DNA from: Mesocentrotus franciscanus | Taxonomy: Eukaryota; Echinodermata; Echinoidea; Camarodonta; Strongylocentrotidae | NCBI GenBank assembly: GCA_037976565.1 | Contig: CP137675.1 | Location: 31,075,820 to 31,139,819 of the forward strand | DNA: 64,000 nucleotides | Reading direction: 5' to 3' | Part shown: piece after piece, positions 21,554 through 33,182 of the stretch | Position numbering within the stretch: the stretch's first letter is position 1 | Layout: every line of letters starts with the position of its first letter | The notes under the pieces: model-generated | Told to the model about the DNA's origin: nothing | The model's database searches: none | What the model saw: the letters and a program-made list of their open reading frames with translations, nothing else | Position numbers and translations under genes: made by a program

Positions 21554-22799
21554 TGTAAGCTGCTGTCATGTAAAGAATAATACATGAATCTAATGCCCGT
21601 TGTTATAGAGACGTTATTAGCCTGACGTAGAACTGCGTCAACGATTGGCGCAGTCTATGCCACGCCGTGTGAGGGATACATCGTAACAAATCATTGCAAA
21701 TTGAATAAGTAATGCACCCACTGTGGAAAACAATAACTGGATTCACATCCTTGATTAGGGCAAGCAATAACGCGATCAAACGATGCGACGCCTCGTGTAT
21801 AATCGACATATTACATTTCAACGTATACACAACCATTCTCCAATTATCTGACTTGTCCATACCAGAAGATCTATAATTCTATATTTGTTAAAGGTATACA
21901 ATTGTTCTGGTTTTCAACCGGATCAGTCATTTGAATCAATACAACATATTGTAGTTATTGTTATGATGAATTCATTTCTTGCACCCATTCCGATAGCCCT
22001 AGCGAGTGCTGCAGGAATAACCGGTTGAATCTCGATGCAAAGAAGACTGAGTATATGGCCTTGAATCAAGATGGGGAAACACCGACATGTTTTCTCCACA
22101 GATGGCACCCAACTTGAAACAAGGTGCGACCAGGTTGACTGCAATTGCTCCAAGTCTCATGTAAAAATGGGCTGCAGATAAACACATTGTCTATAAATAG
22201 TTGTTATATGTCTTGATTATACTTCTTACACATGTATTTGATATCAATATTTAACACGATGATTATTCTCCAAGGATTGTTCTGTTTTTACTGTTTATCA
22301 TTTTTTAAAAATAAAACTGTTGATTGTCTATTAGACTTGTATCTCATATAATCATATCTTATAGTGAATGTATCCTTACATGTTTTCAAATGTATTTCGT
22401 AAATTGAGAGCAATTCAGCCATTGGCTACCATTCACAAGTTATCACAATAAATAAATAGTTTTTACTTAAATAAATTGATAAATGAATAAGTATTATATT
22501 ATCTGTATGTACCGTCAAAGTAAAATATCGAGCTTCTTGGCGAACTTTTGTCTAAATTTGTTTAGTATATGTATTTCACATTACTCATTTGCTATGATGA
22601 GAGCCATTTAAAAAAAGTTTATACACATGAATACATAATATCATAATGAAATGATAAAACTTTGTATAAATGATGAATGTAAATGTTCATTCAGATCTAT
22701 AATAAACACTGTTGTTTGTGTAATAAGTTGTAACACCCTGTCTGCATTATTTGGAAGAAAAAGGAAATGGAACAGTATTGAGAATTAGGTGTTTCCATA
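21554..22799 (+). other. 3' flank of GTPase copy B
   Basis: Collinear with 1074-1650 and then 2618-3595 of copy A, and lacking the two MITE-bearing insertions found there. The AATAAA of copy A is AATACA here. No gene is seen. Confidence 0.65.
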
Positions 22800-22943
22800 A
22801 TGAGCAGGATGATGATGATGAAGATGATAAAGATGATAATAATGATTATGGTGATGATAATGATTATGATAATAATGATGATGATGATGGTAATGATGAT
22901 GATGATGGTGATGATGATGATGATGATAATAATGATAATGATG

Positions 22944-22974
<31 letters not shown>

Positions 22975-23074
22975 TAATAACAATTATAATGACAATAATT
23001 CTAATAATAATATAATGATAATAATGATGATGATGATAATGATGATGATGGTGATATTGATGATGATGATGATA

Positions 23075-23120
<46 letters not shown>

Positions 23121-23192
23121 TGATAATAATAATAACAATTATAATGACAATAATTCTAATAATAATATAATGATGATGATAATGATGAAGTG
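22800..23192 (+). repeat. GAT/AAT trinucleotide microsatellite (copy B)
   Basis: Counterpart of 3598-3893. It includes an internal duplication: the block AACAATTATAATGACAAT occurs at about 22979 and again at about 23134. Long frames in it are artefacts. Confidence 0.95.
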
Positions 23193-23375
23193 CATCTATT
23201 TACAGGATTATCAAATATACTAATGAACTAATAGAGGAACAACAAATATATATATACATGCACTGATAATATGCGCGTCATACAAGTAGACTTTTCTTTA
23301 TGTAAATGTTATCTCTGTCTCTTTAGTCCCTGTCTGTCTGTGTCTCTCTGTCTCGGCCTCTCTCGCCCTCCATAC

Positions 23376-23407
<32 letters not shown>

Positions 23408-24178
23408 CCCTGTCTCTTTCTATATCTCTCTCCTTATCTCTCTGTCTCTCTTTTCTAATGCTGTCCACTTCTCTATTCTCTCCCACTTAGCTTTCCAAAT
23501 TTTCGTTCCATCCACGTATACAAACCAACAGCCCAAAAGTTCATTGCCTAACTCCCTTCTCCGAATACTTTATTATCTTTAAAACTAAATGATTATTCCC
23601 TTGCAAGAAAAACACAGTGGGTGCATCTTGAAAGTTATCTTCTAAAATGTATTTAACATGAACTCATCGTAACACATGGTTAATACAGTATACTTTACAC
23701 ATATGTAAAAAGGTGTATGCAATATATAAATATATACAAACATATTTACTATAGTTATAGATACTTAACTATAATAGTTAAGCTAAGTGGTATCTTTGTA
23801 AACACACGGAATATGCCTTCAACTTGAGGTATTTTCGATGAAGTCGTAGTAGACGGTATAAAGATGATAACAAGAAAATCAAGCAAATATCCATACAAAT
23901 CCTGCCAGCCAAAAACCCTTCATAAGAATAGTAACTTCATATTTTTGCAGAGTTATCACAAGTTCTTAGACTTACATAAAACAAATGTCTCATGTATGTT
24001 AAAGAGAACTTCCATACCATAGATGTGATCTGTAAGTACGTGTAAAAATATTCTACAAAAGTGCGATAAAAGCGTATTCTCCTCTGCTCATAAACACAGG
24101 AAAACGCAATTACATTTAAAGCAATGTTTCTCTTCTCTTTTATCATTCGCAGCCTTTAACACGAAGTTTAAGTGACCA
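23193..24178 (+). other. Duplicated flank with CT-rich and TA tracts
   Basis: Matches 3894-4845. It holds a TCTC-rich tract at about 23310-23455, including a short TATATA run. No gene is seen. Confidence 0.6.
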
Positions 24179-24840
24179 AAATATGATTTATTGAAAACAA
24201 GGACGTGCAACTGTGACAATCTTGCTGCTGACGAGAAGTTGTGGTTCCCCCTTGGAATATCTCTCTAAAATGTTCTCAAAATAAATTGTTGACATGTTGA
24301 ATATGCATAAAAATGTTAAAAATGTACAGTGTGCTCTGTGAATGCGGCTACATCAAATCAAAGATCATCTCAATTTGAGAGCCAAGCATATTGTCTTTCT
24401 CTCACGAGTCTTGAAACTGAGCATGTACGAAATTCAACAATGGGGGGCAGTATTACAAAATTCGATCGATAGCTGATTCCTCCATCGGTACGCTTTAACA
24501 TAGTAACGTCAGGCTAATAACAAATTTGCCCAATTCATTATTTGACCAATTTAATATATTTTGTTTACAAAATCTTCTTTAAACAAAAGATGAAAACCAC
24601 GTATTATTTAAGGCTTTTCGTCAATTTTAAATCTTAAACTGTGTTTATTAATCAAAACATTTACTACCTAAACAATTGAAACAAAAACGACGCAATTTCT
24701 TTTCTGTTTTTTTTCCAGAACTATTACAATTATTTTATTCAATTGTTTCATCAATGTGGCGATAAGTAGAGCTTTTCTTAAAAGAAGTCCATTATTAGAT
24801 GCTGCTTGTAAGTATCGGCTTGCATGGTGATGTAGATATA
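24179..24840. other. Copy B-only DNA, no gene seen
   Basis: AT-rich sequence with no counterpart in copy A. AAGTCCATTATT near 24785 recurs at 25159, just beyond the MITE, together with CTGCTTGT. Confidence 0.45.
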
Positions 24841-25155
24841 CAGTAGTCTTGCGGTTGCACCATGTGAGAGAGGGGGAGGATTGAGGAGTCCTGAAAAGGA
24901 CTCTCGGTATTCCACTCCTGACGACGGATAGTCAACCTGTTCGAAACGTCGAGCCACTCCTACCATCCATCCTCTCCAACCGGCGCTATAGTTCTCCTTA
25001 GAACTATAAGCTAAGAAAGATAACCAACAGTCTTTTTCAAGACTACACCAACAGTCCTTTTCAGGACTACACACCCTCAAGAAAGAATACCGAGAGTCCT
25101 TTTCAGGACTCCTCAATCCTCCCCTCTCTCACATGGTGCAACCGCAAGACTACTG
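24841..25155. mobile_element. Tc1/mariner-like MITE with about 70-bp inverted arms
   Basis: It begins CAGTAGTCTTGCGGTTGCAC and ends with the complement GTGCAACCGCAAGACTACTG. TA flanks both sides (24839-24840 and 25156-25157). The arms run about 24841-24912 and 25085-25155 with only small differences. The inside holds repeated TCCTTTTCAGGACT words that are themselves self-complementary. No transposase is seen. TA target and CAGT ends fit Tc1/mariner. Confidence 0.82.
24918..24950 (+). other. Hammerhead-like core motif inside the MITE
   Basis: CTGACGA, then C, a stem GGATAG / CTGTTC closed by a TCAAC loop, then GAAACGTC. CTGANGA and GAAA flanking stem II are the conserved core of hammerhead ribozymes, and GAAACGTC is common in hammerhead-derived motifs of Penelope-like elements. 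One extra C lies between core and stem, and I could not identify convincing stems I and III. This is a resemblance, not a demonstrated ribozyme. Confidence 0.3.
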
Positions 25156-25157
25156 TA

Positions 25158-25590
25158 TAAGTCCATTATTGTCTGCTTGTTGATGGCATCGCCTAAGATT
25201 TAACAAAAGTTCACATAAGCGTTGTTTAGTTTGTACCATCTTTTATGATTTATATTCATTGTTTCTTAACAAACGAAACCACAGCATGCATGCGAGATAG
25301 GAAAAATAGCATGAATGGCTGTGTTAGCGTGGTATCACACTAAGTATAACAGAATGGCTATTTCGGCTCGGTACCTTGCAAAAACGATAGGTCCATTAGT
25401 CCATTCCATATGTCCATACAAATACTCAATGCGCACTCTAAAAATGGAAGTGTTAAGTCAGCATTCAATTAAACAAAGATGAAGGATTTAATTCTTTAAA
25501 CTGTTGGATGCAACCACAATGGTGATGGATCCAGCAGTATTAATGATGAGATGCAACATTTTGAATGGTTGTCACTTCTTTAAACAGTGA
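25158..25590. other. Copy B-only DNA, no gene seen
   Basis: AT-rich intergenic sequence. No open frame or repeat is recognised beyond the short AAGTCCATTATT echo at its start. Confidence 0.4.
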
Positions 25591-25950
25591 TTGGACAATA
25601 AGACTTTAGTTCGTGGAGATCATAATGAACCTGAATATCATCTACAACGACTTGATCACATACTGTGGTATTCGTGTTGGGATGCGATGACCATGCTGAC
25701 ATTGAGAAGCTCACCGAGACGAGAGATCGTTCTTATGTCATTTGGAGCTGCGACGAAACCCGGAGAGGCGCCCTCTCCGCCAAAGTCCAACATGAAACGA
25801 GATTGGTCCAATGGGCGTGCAGGCTGTCGTGGAGCCGCGTTGTCGGATGTGTGTCTGGAGGGGATACCGTGGTGAAAGGGGATGGGGGAGGAGTCCACTG
25901 GCCGTTTGAATCGGTGCATAAGGCTGTTGGTTGGTAGTCTGGGGTGGGTT
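25591..25950. other. GC-richer island with long open frames on both strands
   Basis: Three overlapping frames stay open here: + 25591-25875, + 25665-25937 and - 25656-26036. None has a domain I recognise. The GC content is visibly higher than in the surroundings, which by itself lengthens open frames. It could be an old exon or retrocopy fragment. It is missing from copy A, and collinearity resumes right at 25951. Confidence 0.25.
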
Positions 25951-26380
25951 CTGTAGGGCATGGGTTCGATCAGAAGAAGAGAATCGTTACAGTTGTTATG
26001 CATAGTGAGAGCCGTGAAGGATGCTACCTGTGGCACGTAAACAGGAAAGCCAGGAAATTAATAACTGATAGTGCAAGACTTAACATTTCTACAAAGGCCA
26101 ACATTACAAAAATATTTTAGTTCATAATGAAAACTGAGGGACAATGAATAATGAATCGTTATGTTTTGGTTACTGTACTACATATAAATCATATTTCGGA
26201 AGGGTGAAATGAGTGACACCTATTCCTCACCTTGTCAACAACTTGTCCAATGTCAAGCCTTTCACCAACTTGAAGGTTTACAAACAGTGTGATAGGTAAA
26301 TGGGGGGGGGTATGTTTCTCACTCCCACATTCCTCTGATGCCCACCCATCATGTAATTATCATCTCAATTTCTTTCACAG

Positions 26381-26522
26381 TGCTCTGTAACTTGTGGCGA
26401 TGGTATCCAACAACGGATAGTGGAGTGTGTTGATAGAATCACCGGCCGAAGGACACCAGGATGCTTCCAAGAAAATAAATCCGTTTCATTGCAGTCTTGT
26501 AACTTGGGCATCTGTCCTCGAG
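26381..26522 (+). CDS. ADAMTS-like/papilin-like protein, TSP1-repeat exon
   Basis: The acceptor TTTCTTTCACAG and donor CTCGAG/GTATTC bound a 142-base exon. It encodes CSVTCGDGIQQRIVECVDR, continues through GRRTPGC and ends SLQSCNLGICPR. The CSVTCGxGxQxR start, the middle C and the CxxxxCP end are the thrombospondin type 1 pattern of ADAMTS, ADAMTSL and papilin proteins, which act in the extracellular matrix. The WxxGPW part that should precede it would be on the upstream exon, which I cannot find. One base carries over into the next exon. Confidence 0.85.
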
Positions 26523-27239
26523 GTATTCAGGATATTACTGTAATTGTGACTGTTATAATCATATAATTACTCCAATCATTACCAACCAAATTGTAAGCAA
26601 GATAAGAGAAAACGGAGAAACGCCGTTCTCATTGACGGCGCACTCGTCTAGCATCGTCAGTGACCTTCATTCAACCACTCAACAACAAACTAGCTGACGT
26701 TGCAGCTTTCTCCTCTATACTGCTCCCAAACTCTGGAACAGGCTCCCTCCTCAACTGAAATAATCACTAACAGTAGAACAATTCAAACAGAGTTTGAAGA
26801 AATATCTAATTTGAAACTGTATGCATTCATTGAACTGACGCTGTCACTGCTTGGTAACTTGTAAATAATTTTATTCGAACGCTGACCCAGGGATGGCATT
26901 TCTTGGCGCTTTGTATCCAGTGATAAAAAGACGAGATATAAATCCCAACTAGTATTATTATTGTCGGATCTTGTTAATTAAATGTAGCTGAAAAAGAACT
27001 TCTGTGCATACAGACATTTGCGAGTGTTATGCACTTTATAAGAATCTATTATCATAATTACTGCTATTAATTAAGCCATCTAAAAGTTAAACTGGAAAAG
27101 TTATATGCAAATGATATTGGTCTTGATGACGACTTTGTTTTGTCGATGTTTTTGATAACGAATCTACATGTAAACTCTGTCACATCAAACATGTGGATAT
27201 AACAATTTTGATATATACTTTTTTATTTTCTGTTGACAG
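26523..27239 (+). other. Last intron of the ADAMTS-like gene, with a CR1/L2 3' end
   Basis: Around 26700-26815 the + strand reads pieces such as LWNRLPPQLK and EQFKQSLKKYL, the typical C-terminus of CR1/L2 LINE ORF2. A tail with GGCGCTTTGTATCC and ATTATTATT follows to about 26965. So a 5'-truncated LINE is inserted in this intron. The intron ends TTTCTGTTGACAG. Confidence 0.78.
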
Positions 27240-27352
27240 TTTGCAGGAACACTCTCAGCACCACCATGTGTTTAATGATCGTCCAATCAGGATGCTGCTC
27301 TCAAACACACTTTCGTGAAAGATGCTGCAGAACCTGCGTAGAAGTCAGATAG
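27240..27352 (+). CDS. ADAMTS-like/papilin-like protein, terminal PLAC-domain exon
   Basis: One base from the previous exon plus TT makes Val, then CRNTLSTTMCLMIVQSG, then CCSQTHFRERCCRTC and a short tail to a TAG stop at 27350-27352. Spacing of the six cysteines, with the CC-x-x-C end after a His-Phe-Arg, is the PLAC domain that closes many ADAMTS, ADAMTSL, papilin and lacunin proteins. TSP1 then PLAC is the usual C-terminal order. Only these two exons are in the window, 4.8 kb after the GTPase gene on the same strand. Confidence 0.85.
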
Positions 27353-28085
27353 CGTTTCCTTTTGCGCATGTAATCAGTTGAACTTTGGACAGTACTGTAT
27401 GTTATATGTCTCCTTCCGCTCAACCTTAATCGTGATAAAAGCGTTAATATAAAAATGGCGGCTGAGGAATTCGATGGAGTGTGTAAATGAGTAACAGATC
27501 CAAGACCTTTTGCGAAACATTATTTTCAGATTTGTAACTGTTTTTCTATGTTTAAACCTTAACCGTTCGAACCTTAATACTTTAAAAATATTATACTGTT
27601 GTTGAGAATTGTTATATATTATACTGTTGTTGAGAATTGCGTATTTAATTTGAACTACAATGCGGCATGTACTGATTTATTGTGACTAGTGACAAGGTTT
27701 CCGCGAGATACCCCCACACCCCCAAATCACACACACACACACGCACACGCAAACACACCCATACACACACACACACACACGCACATCCACCCACACACAC
27801 GCACACACACACACACACTCACACACAGACAATCTGTTGGATGATAGAAAATCATAATCCATACTAATATACTGTATTATATTGTATGGTCGCATGTTGT
27901 CCGTATTGTTTCAGGAGGCATTCGATTGGGATTTATAGACTTTTGCTTCTTTAGATTTTGCCTCCTCAGTGATTCTTGAGTATAATGTACACGTGAAGAT
28001 TAGTCATATATGATTGAATTTAAGATTATCTACTATTTCAAAAACCTTAAACTTTATGTTTGTTATTTTGTATAAACAAAATAAA
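27353..28085 (+). other. 3' UTR of the ADAMTS-like gene with a (CA)n tract
   Basis: A CA-rich microsatellite lies at about 27728-27828. Two copies of TTATACTGTTGTTGAGAATTG occur at about 27590 and 27620. An AATAAA at 28080-28085 is a possible polyadenylation signal. Confidence 0.5.
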
Positions 28086-28339
28086 TCGTCTATGCTTTTC
28101 TTATTGAATGAAAAAAGTGGATTATGTTAACCAAACCATTAGGAACGTCGATCATGATCGTAAACTAGAATTCATTTGTGACACCCACACTCACACGCAC
28201 ATCCACCCTCTTACATGTACATAAGTACATGTATAAAAATGTAATTATAAATCTTACATAACTTCATTCTTTAGTCTTTCCAACTTTTTAATTGCTGGGG
28301 TAAATGACGCATTTTTAGAATACATCATTTTAGACTTAA

Positions 28340-28893
28340 AGGGCAAAACCCAATCTTTGTAATAATTTTATTTGTACGAAATCAGGAAAATAGGAGAAAC
28401 AAAAGGGCGTAAGTTTGAAATCGGACAAACAATAAAAAGTTATTAATGTTTGAAATATGAGATCACTAAATCTTAGCGAATCTGAAATTGGCAATTTGGT
28501 CAGTGGGTTGTGGCATAGCTATGGATAACTCCCCAGTTTGTCATGTACACAAATATTATTCATTTTTGTTTTCTCCTTGTGCCCTCTCTCTTGGGGCACT
28601 ACTCAAAACATATTATGGATATCACATTGTTAAAGGTCCTCCGAAAAGAAAAGATCCTCGTTCCTCGTTATTCATGCATTTTGAAGAAGGAAAATAGCAT
28701 TTTAGTCATTTTGTGTATTGAATCAAGTGAGAAAGTTGTCCGGCACTGCGTCACAGTGACATTTCCGATTCAGCCAATTCGAAGTACCCATACGTATAGT
28801 GATTACTACTTTTAAAAAATTCATTACTTTCTTACTATTTGTCCGATTTCATTCAATACTTCACCAGTCTACCTCTCTGATTTTCTGATTGCT
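28340..28893. mobile_element. TTAA-target MITE, family 1
   Basis: TTAA flanks both ends (28336-28339 and 28894-28897). The outermost ends share only AG, but a strong subterminal inverted repeat is present: TGAAATCGGACAAAC (28416-28430) against its complement near 28836-28850, extending through AAGTTATTAATG / CATTACTTTC. No transposase is seen. A diverged relative lies at 34181-34865. Confidence 0.65.
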
Positions 28894-28897
28894 TTAA

Positions 28898-31800
28898 GTG
28901 TAGGTGGTCTATTGTTTGGATTATCATTTAACAATGGAAGGTTATTTAGACTTAAAGCAGTCCAACCCCGGATGACAAGTGGATTCAAAGTAACATCCTG
29001 TTCTGTACCGACACATGAAATATCAAACACCAGCACTCTCATTCTCTTTCGCTGTTCTCACGAGAATTCAGCAGTCGTCTCGATTACATGTCCCTTAGAA
29101 ACAAAATATTAACATGATTAATCTCAGGTCTCTGTCAACTTGAGGAACTCTACCGATATCTTTGAAATGATGCAGGTTTGTAGAATAAATCAAAGTTCAC
29201 AAGGAGAGTGAAAAACATTGAAATGTATTTATTGATACGAAAAACACATAACGGTGATGAAAATAAAGCTTAAATGGGCAGGGCGTCCGTGACCTAACTT
29301 CACCATGTTTACAGCGCCGAACGTAACGAAAGACACCGCACCCATTATCGTACACAATGTTAACTTATGTTGGTTATTACTACTACTATGTTATACATCC
29401 ATCCTTTTGGCTATTACTAACTGCAAATACCAGAGCAGAGCATTAATCTATCCACACTAAAAGAAAAAATGTAAACAACCAAACAAACAAACAAAGGAGT
29501 TAAAGAAATCAATACTAAAGAAGTCATGAAAGTAATTGATATGTTCAAGTTTTCGCAGAAGTTATGAATATTACAATTTGAAAGTGTTGCCTATATATAT
29601 ATAAATCGAACAAACCAACAAACAAAAAGTAACTTGATTTATTAAATGAAAAATTACATACGTTCTGTAAATATCCCAAATAGAATATGTACAAAATTGC
29701 TGAGTACCGTAGTATCTCATACATTAAAAAAAAAAAAAAAAAAAATCACATTTCTAACTTTCGAATAAAGCCTGTACAAGCTACACGGTTTTTAGTGGAA
29801 TTTGTCATTTTGCTTTAAAGAATTTTATAGAACGCGATCGCAAAGACTCTCACGAAATCAACTCATAGGCATTTTCAAATACCTAATAATGACTATAGAA
29901 ATCATGTCCGGATTATGTATGTCACACTCATGCTCCCACATTTCGCTAAGTGACCCAAAAGACTATTGAAATTGCCTTATGTTGATTTCTCGGAAGTCTG
30001 TTATAGTCAATCACCATCTATATTAAACGACGTAAAGTTACATCAGTGTGGAGTACTCATATCGTCTTCATCATATATACGACAGTCAAGATGAAAAATC
30101 TAGTGATTACACTGCCGTTTAATGGTGCAGACAGGCAGGAAGGTGTGGTTAGACGTCCAATTTCAGTAAGAGGTTAGGAGAGAGAGAGAGAGAGAATGAG
30201 GAAAAAAAAGGGGGCGGGTGTCATTCTCATGGATACAGGAGTAATGAATTTTGGAGATGAAAGAAGAGTCAGAGTTATTGTTAAAGATTATAGGCCATTC
30301 AAGTCTTTTGACAAGGCCTCTTGTATTTATAAGATCATAATAGACTGAACAGAGCCATCTATATAATATTTATACAAAGTTTTGCAGACGCGGTTATAGT
30401 TGGACATAGTATGCCGGGTGTTGCTTTGTTGGGCAAATAACAAATCAGTTGGCCAAACTCTGTATATGGGCCTGATGATGGCCCTGACTTCTTTATTAAT
30501 ATTGCGCCCTTTCTTGTTGACTATTGAGGTTGGAAAGCTAGAAACCGTAAGTTTCTAGTTTATACACAGGTCAGGGTGTTATTAAGCGTTTTTTGGGCAA
30601 TCGTGGGGGAGAGAATGACATAATAAATAAGGATAACACTACATATATGAAATACATACATGCATACATATATTTATACAAAGGAGAATTCATGCTATTT
30701 TCATGCTAATTTCCAACTGTTTATTGATCACGAACACAAATTAATCTCTCTCTTATATTTTGACGTTGTTATTGTTCACTCTTGATAAAGTCAGCCTGTT
30801 CCTTTAATACCTAAAGAAGGAAGGAGACTTCCAAAAATTTGTGTTTATTCTAAAAGAGTTAGCTCACATGGAATATATTTACATCACTTGTATATATATA
30901 TATATATATACATATATATAATTGATTCTGCTTTGACACATGTCATGTAGAGATCAATAAAGTTATTTACCAAAAATCTTTGTGGTATTTAATGAAACAA
31001 AAATCATGCATGACGGAATCCATAACTAGTGCAGATAATATTGTATTATATACGTTGCTGCCTGGTTAAACAGAATAAACTTTCCTCTGGTCTACAACTG
31101 CCATCAACATGATCAAGGCTCCATGATCATGCCATTCTCTTGCTAGTCTTCTATTGCCAGACTCAATGACTCTTGAAAGGTATATGTTAATCTATTCCAC
31201 CCCCCCCCCTGTTTGTCATGTAAGCTGTTTCCATAAAGACGATGTTACATTGCATTATAAAATACTGCAATGGGAACCCCTAAAGTGGGCAACTGTGTGG
31301 AATCTTTCGTAGTATCTGTCGCCGCTATAGTTAAGCCAGGAAACCAGTTGACGTTTCGTATTTTCTTCAAAGCAAGATGGTCTGCAAGGTTCCCTGCTAT
31401 AACGGAAAACAGGAACTTTGTACGTCTTTGAAAACCGGGTGATATCTGCAATCAATACAACGGGAAGAAACTTGAAGAAACCTTGAATGTGCCGTATCGG
31501 GCAAGGATATTTTGATATCATTTTTATTCACATTTTTAATTACAGATATCTACATAAAATAGTTGAACTGGATGACGGTATAATATGTAAAATCCAGCTT
31601 GGTAGTGCGGTAGGAAGGATGTGAATAACAATGAATGCGATTATTACGGTTTTTTCTAGACATCTCCAGTTCATATTTTGTGTCATTGGTGCGCACAGCA
31701 CATTATGTAATATTCTATTGTATGGTAAGTGTTGTTTTGTTTTGTGTCCCCCATCTTCTTCTTCTTTTCACACTACTTCTTCTTCTTCTTTTATTTCTGG

Positions 31801-31906
31801 ACCCCATGGAATACCAGCTGCACTATGCAAGTGCAGCTGAAAAAGGGCTATCCAGCCGTCTGTTTTCTCTGTCTTTTTGTTCATCTCGTTGTACATTTTT
31901 TCGTTC
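28898..31906. other. Intergenic DNA with simple repeats, no supported gene
   Basis: Simple repeats are an A-run at 29726-29747, GA repeats at 30178-30194 and TA repeats at 30891-30920. A minus-strand frame at 31255-31521 and an overlapping one at 31245-31451 are too short and unfamiliar to call. TTCTTCTTCTT runs near 31755 give spurious Phe/Ser frames. Confidence 0.4.
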
Positions 31907-31910
31907 TTAA

Positions 31911-33178
31911 AGTGAAGGTTCATTGAAATTTGGGAAAAAGGCAAATCACACCTCTACAAATTGCTGAGAACATTAACAAAATGAATAAAGTCCTTTTTAA
32001 GCCCTCAATATTGTGAGGAATAAATTAAATGCAATGTTGATACCCTTTCCAAAACCCACTCACAAAGTGAAATGACGGCGTTATTTACGTGCGATAAAAT
32101 GACGTCACACTATGAACAACCTACAATCACACATTCGGGACAATGTTGGATACCCATTGCAATTTTTAGATATGGGTTAACGTTGTTTGTATATTTACCG
32201 CCAGTGGTGATATTTCCTTTATTTTAGGCACTTTGAATGAGATACACTGAATAAATAATACTTTCTACAAATGTGTATTCGATTTTTATGTTTTACCGTC
32301 ACATTTGAGCATACAAATTGGGAAAATAATCACATATTCTGAGGGCAGCTCAGCGTGTATGTGTCGGATCTGGGAGTGCCTAGGACATTTTGCATGCTGA
32401 CCTAACGATTTTTCTGGAGCAAAATAGGCGACAAATTTACATATAATTGTCCAGATATTCATTACGAAAATGTCTGATTAGGCCGATTAGTTTAGATTTT
32501 TGAAAGATAAATGGGGAAAGTGGAAGTCGAGAGAAGACTTAGATCAGTCCGGTTCGCGATTCACAGCTAGCTCAAGTGCCGGGCCGGCTGGCTGTGATAT
32601 GCTGGCAAGCAAGCTGCGCTGGATGCAGGCAGGTTGTACGTACGTACGCGTAGATACTGCACAGACAGGCCTACGCTATATAGGGTATACCTGAACGTGA
32701 ACGTTAAGTAATCGACGTATTTGGGAGTTCTAAAATTGATTAGACTTAGAGCTAAGATTAAGAACCAAAGGTACTGTCTTCTTCTATCTCCTCAAAACTC
32801 AAATCAAGTATGTTTTCGTCCATATCGATATTTCCAGGGTGACTTTGATGAAGGTAAACAACGTTGGGTATGAATGCATGGGTACGGTACTCAATAGTCA
32901 ATGTGAATTGCATGCAAACTGCATCGCGCACCGTCGCCAATCATTTCAGCTGATCGGCCCATTGTACTCATTGTTCATTTTGCTACGTCACTCAAAAATC
33001 AGCTGACTTACGATGTTTTCGGGGTCTCGAGTGTGGTGATATTTCGTCAAGTTTAATCAACTTTTATAATTTTCGCACGAATTTACAAGTTACACAAATG
33101 TGATAGTTTTACTCAGTGTAATATTCCGATTGCAATGATACAAAATTCAGTCAATTTAAAAATCAATGAACCTTCACT
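31911..33178. mobile_element. TTAA-target element, family 2, copy 1 (1.27 kb)
   Basis: TTAA sits at both ends (31907-31910 and 33179-33182). The terminal inverted repeats are AGTGAAGGTTCATTGA and TCAATGAACCTTCACT. A near-identical copy in inverted orientation lies at 50569-51839. Both carry a short open frame (here minus strand 32940-32758, MATVRDAVCMQFTLTIEY and acidic DENILDLSFEEIEE) and another at 32500-32694. I recognise no transposase, so I take it as a non-autonomous element. TTAA preference is typical of piggyBac, though its ends usually start CCC. Confidence 0.82.
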
Positions 33179-33182
33179 TTAA

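Larger units (their letters stand above)
17912..26083 (+). repeat. Distal copy (B) of the local segmental duplication
   Basis: Collinear with 1-5215. Extra DNA in this copy includes a LINE fragment (18011-19858), blocks around 19960-20200 and 20400-20900, and 24179-25950 with a Tc1/mariner-like MITE. The last shared piece begins CTGTAGGGCATGGGTTCGAT at 25951. The 3-kb last intron here corresponds to less than 0.6 kb in copy A. Confidence 0.85.

Noticed and set aside
27682..27895. His/Thr-rich and Cys/Val-rich frames
   Set aside because: Translation of a (CA)n tract in the 3' UTR of the ADAMTS-like gene.
31245..31521. Two overlapping minus-strand frames (68 and 88 residues) after a possible acceptor
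   Set aside because: Neither shows a recognisable domain and both are about equally open, so no frame can be preferred.
32500..32694. 64-residue frame repeated at 51052-51246 as a conserved gene
   Set aside because: It is conserved only because the whole 1.27-kb element is repeated. The sequence is low in hydrophobic pattern and I see no domain.
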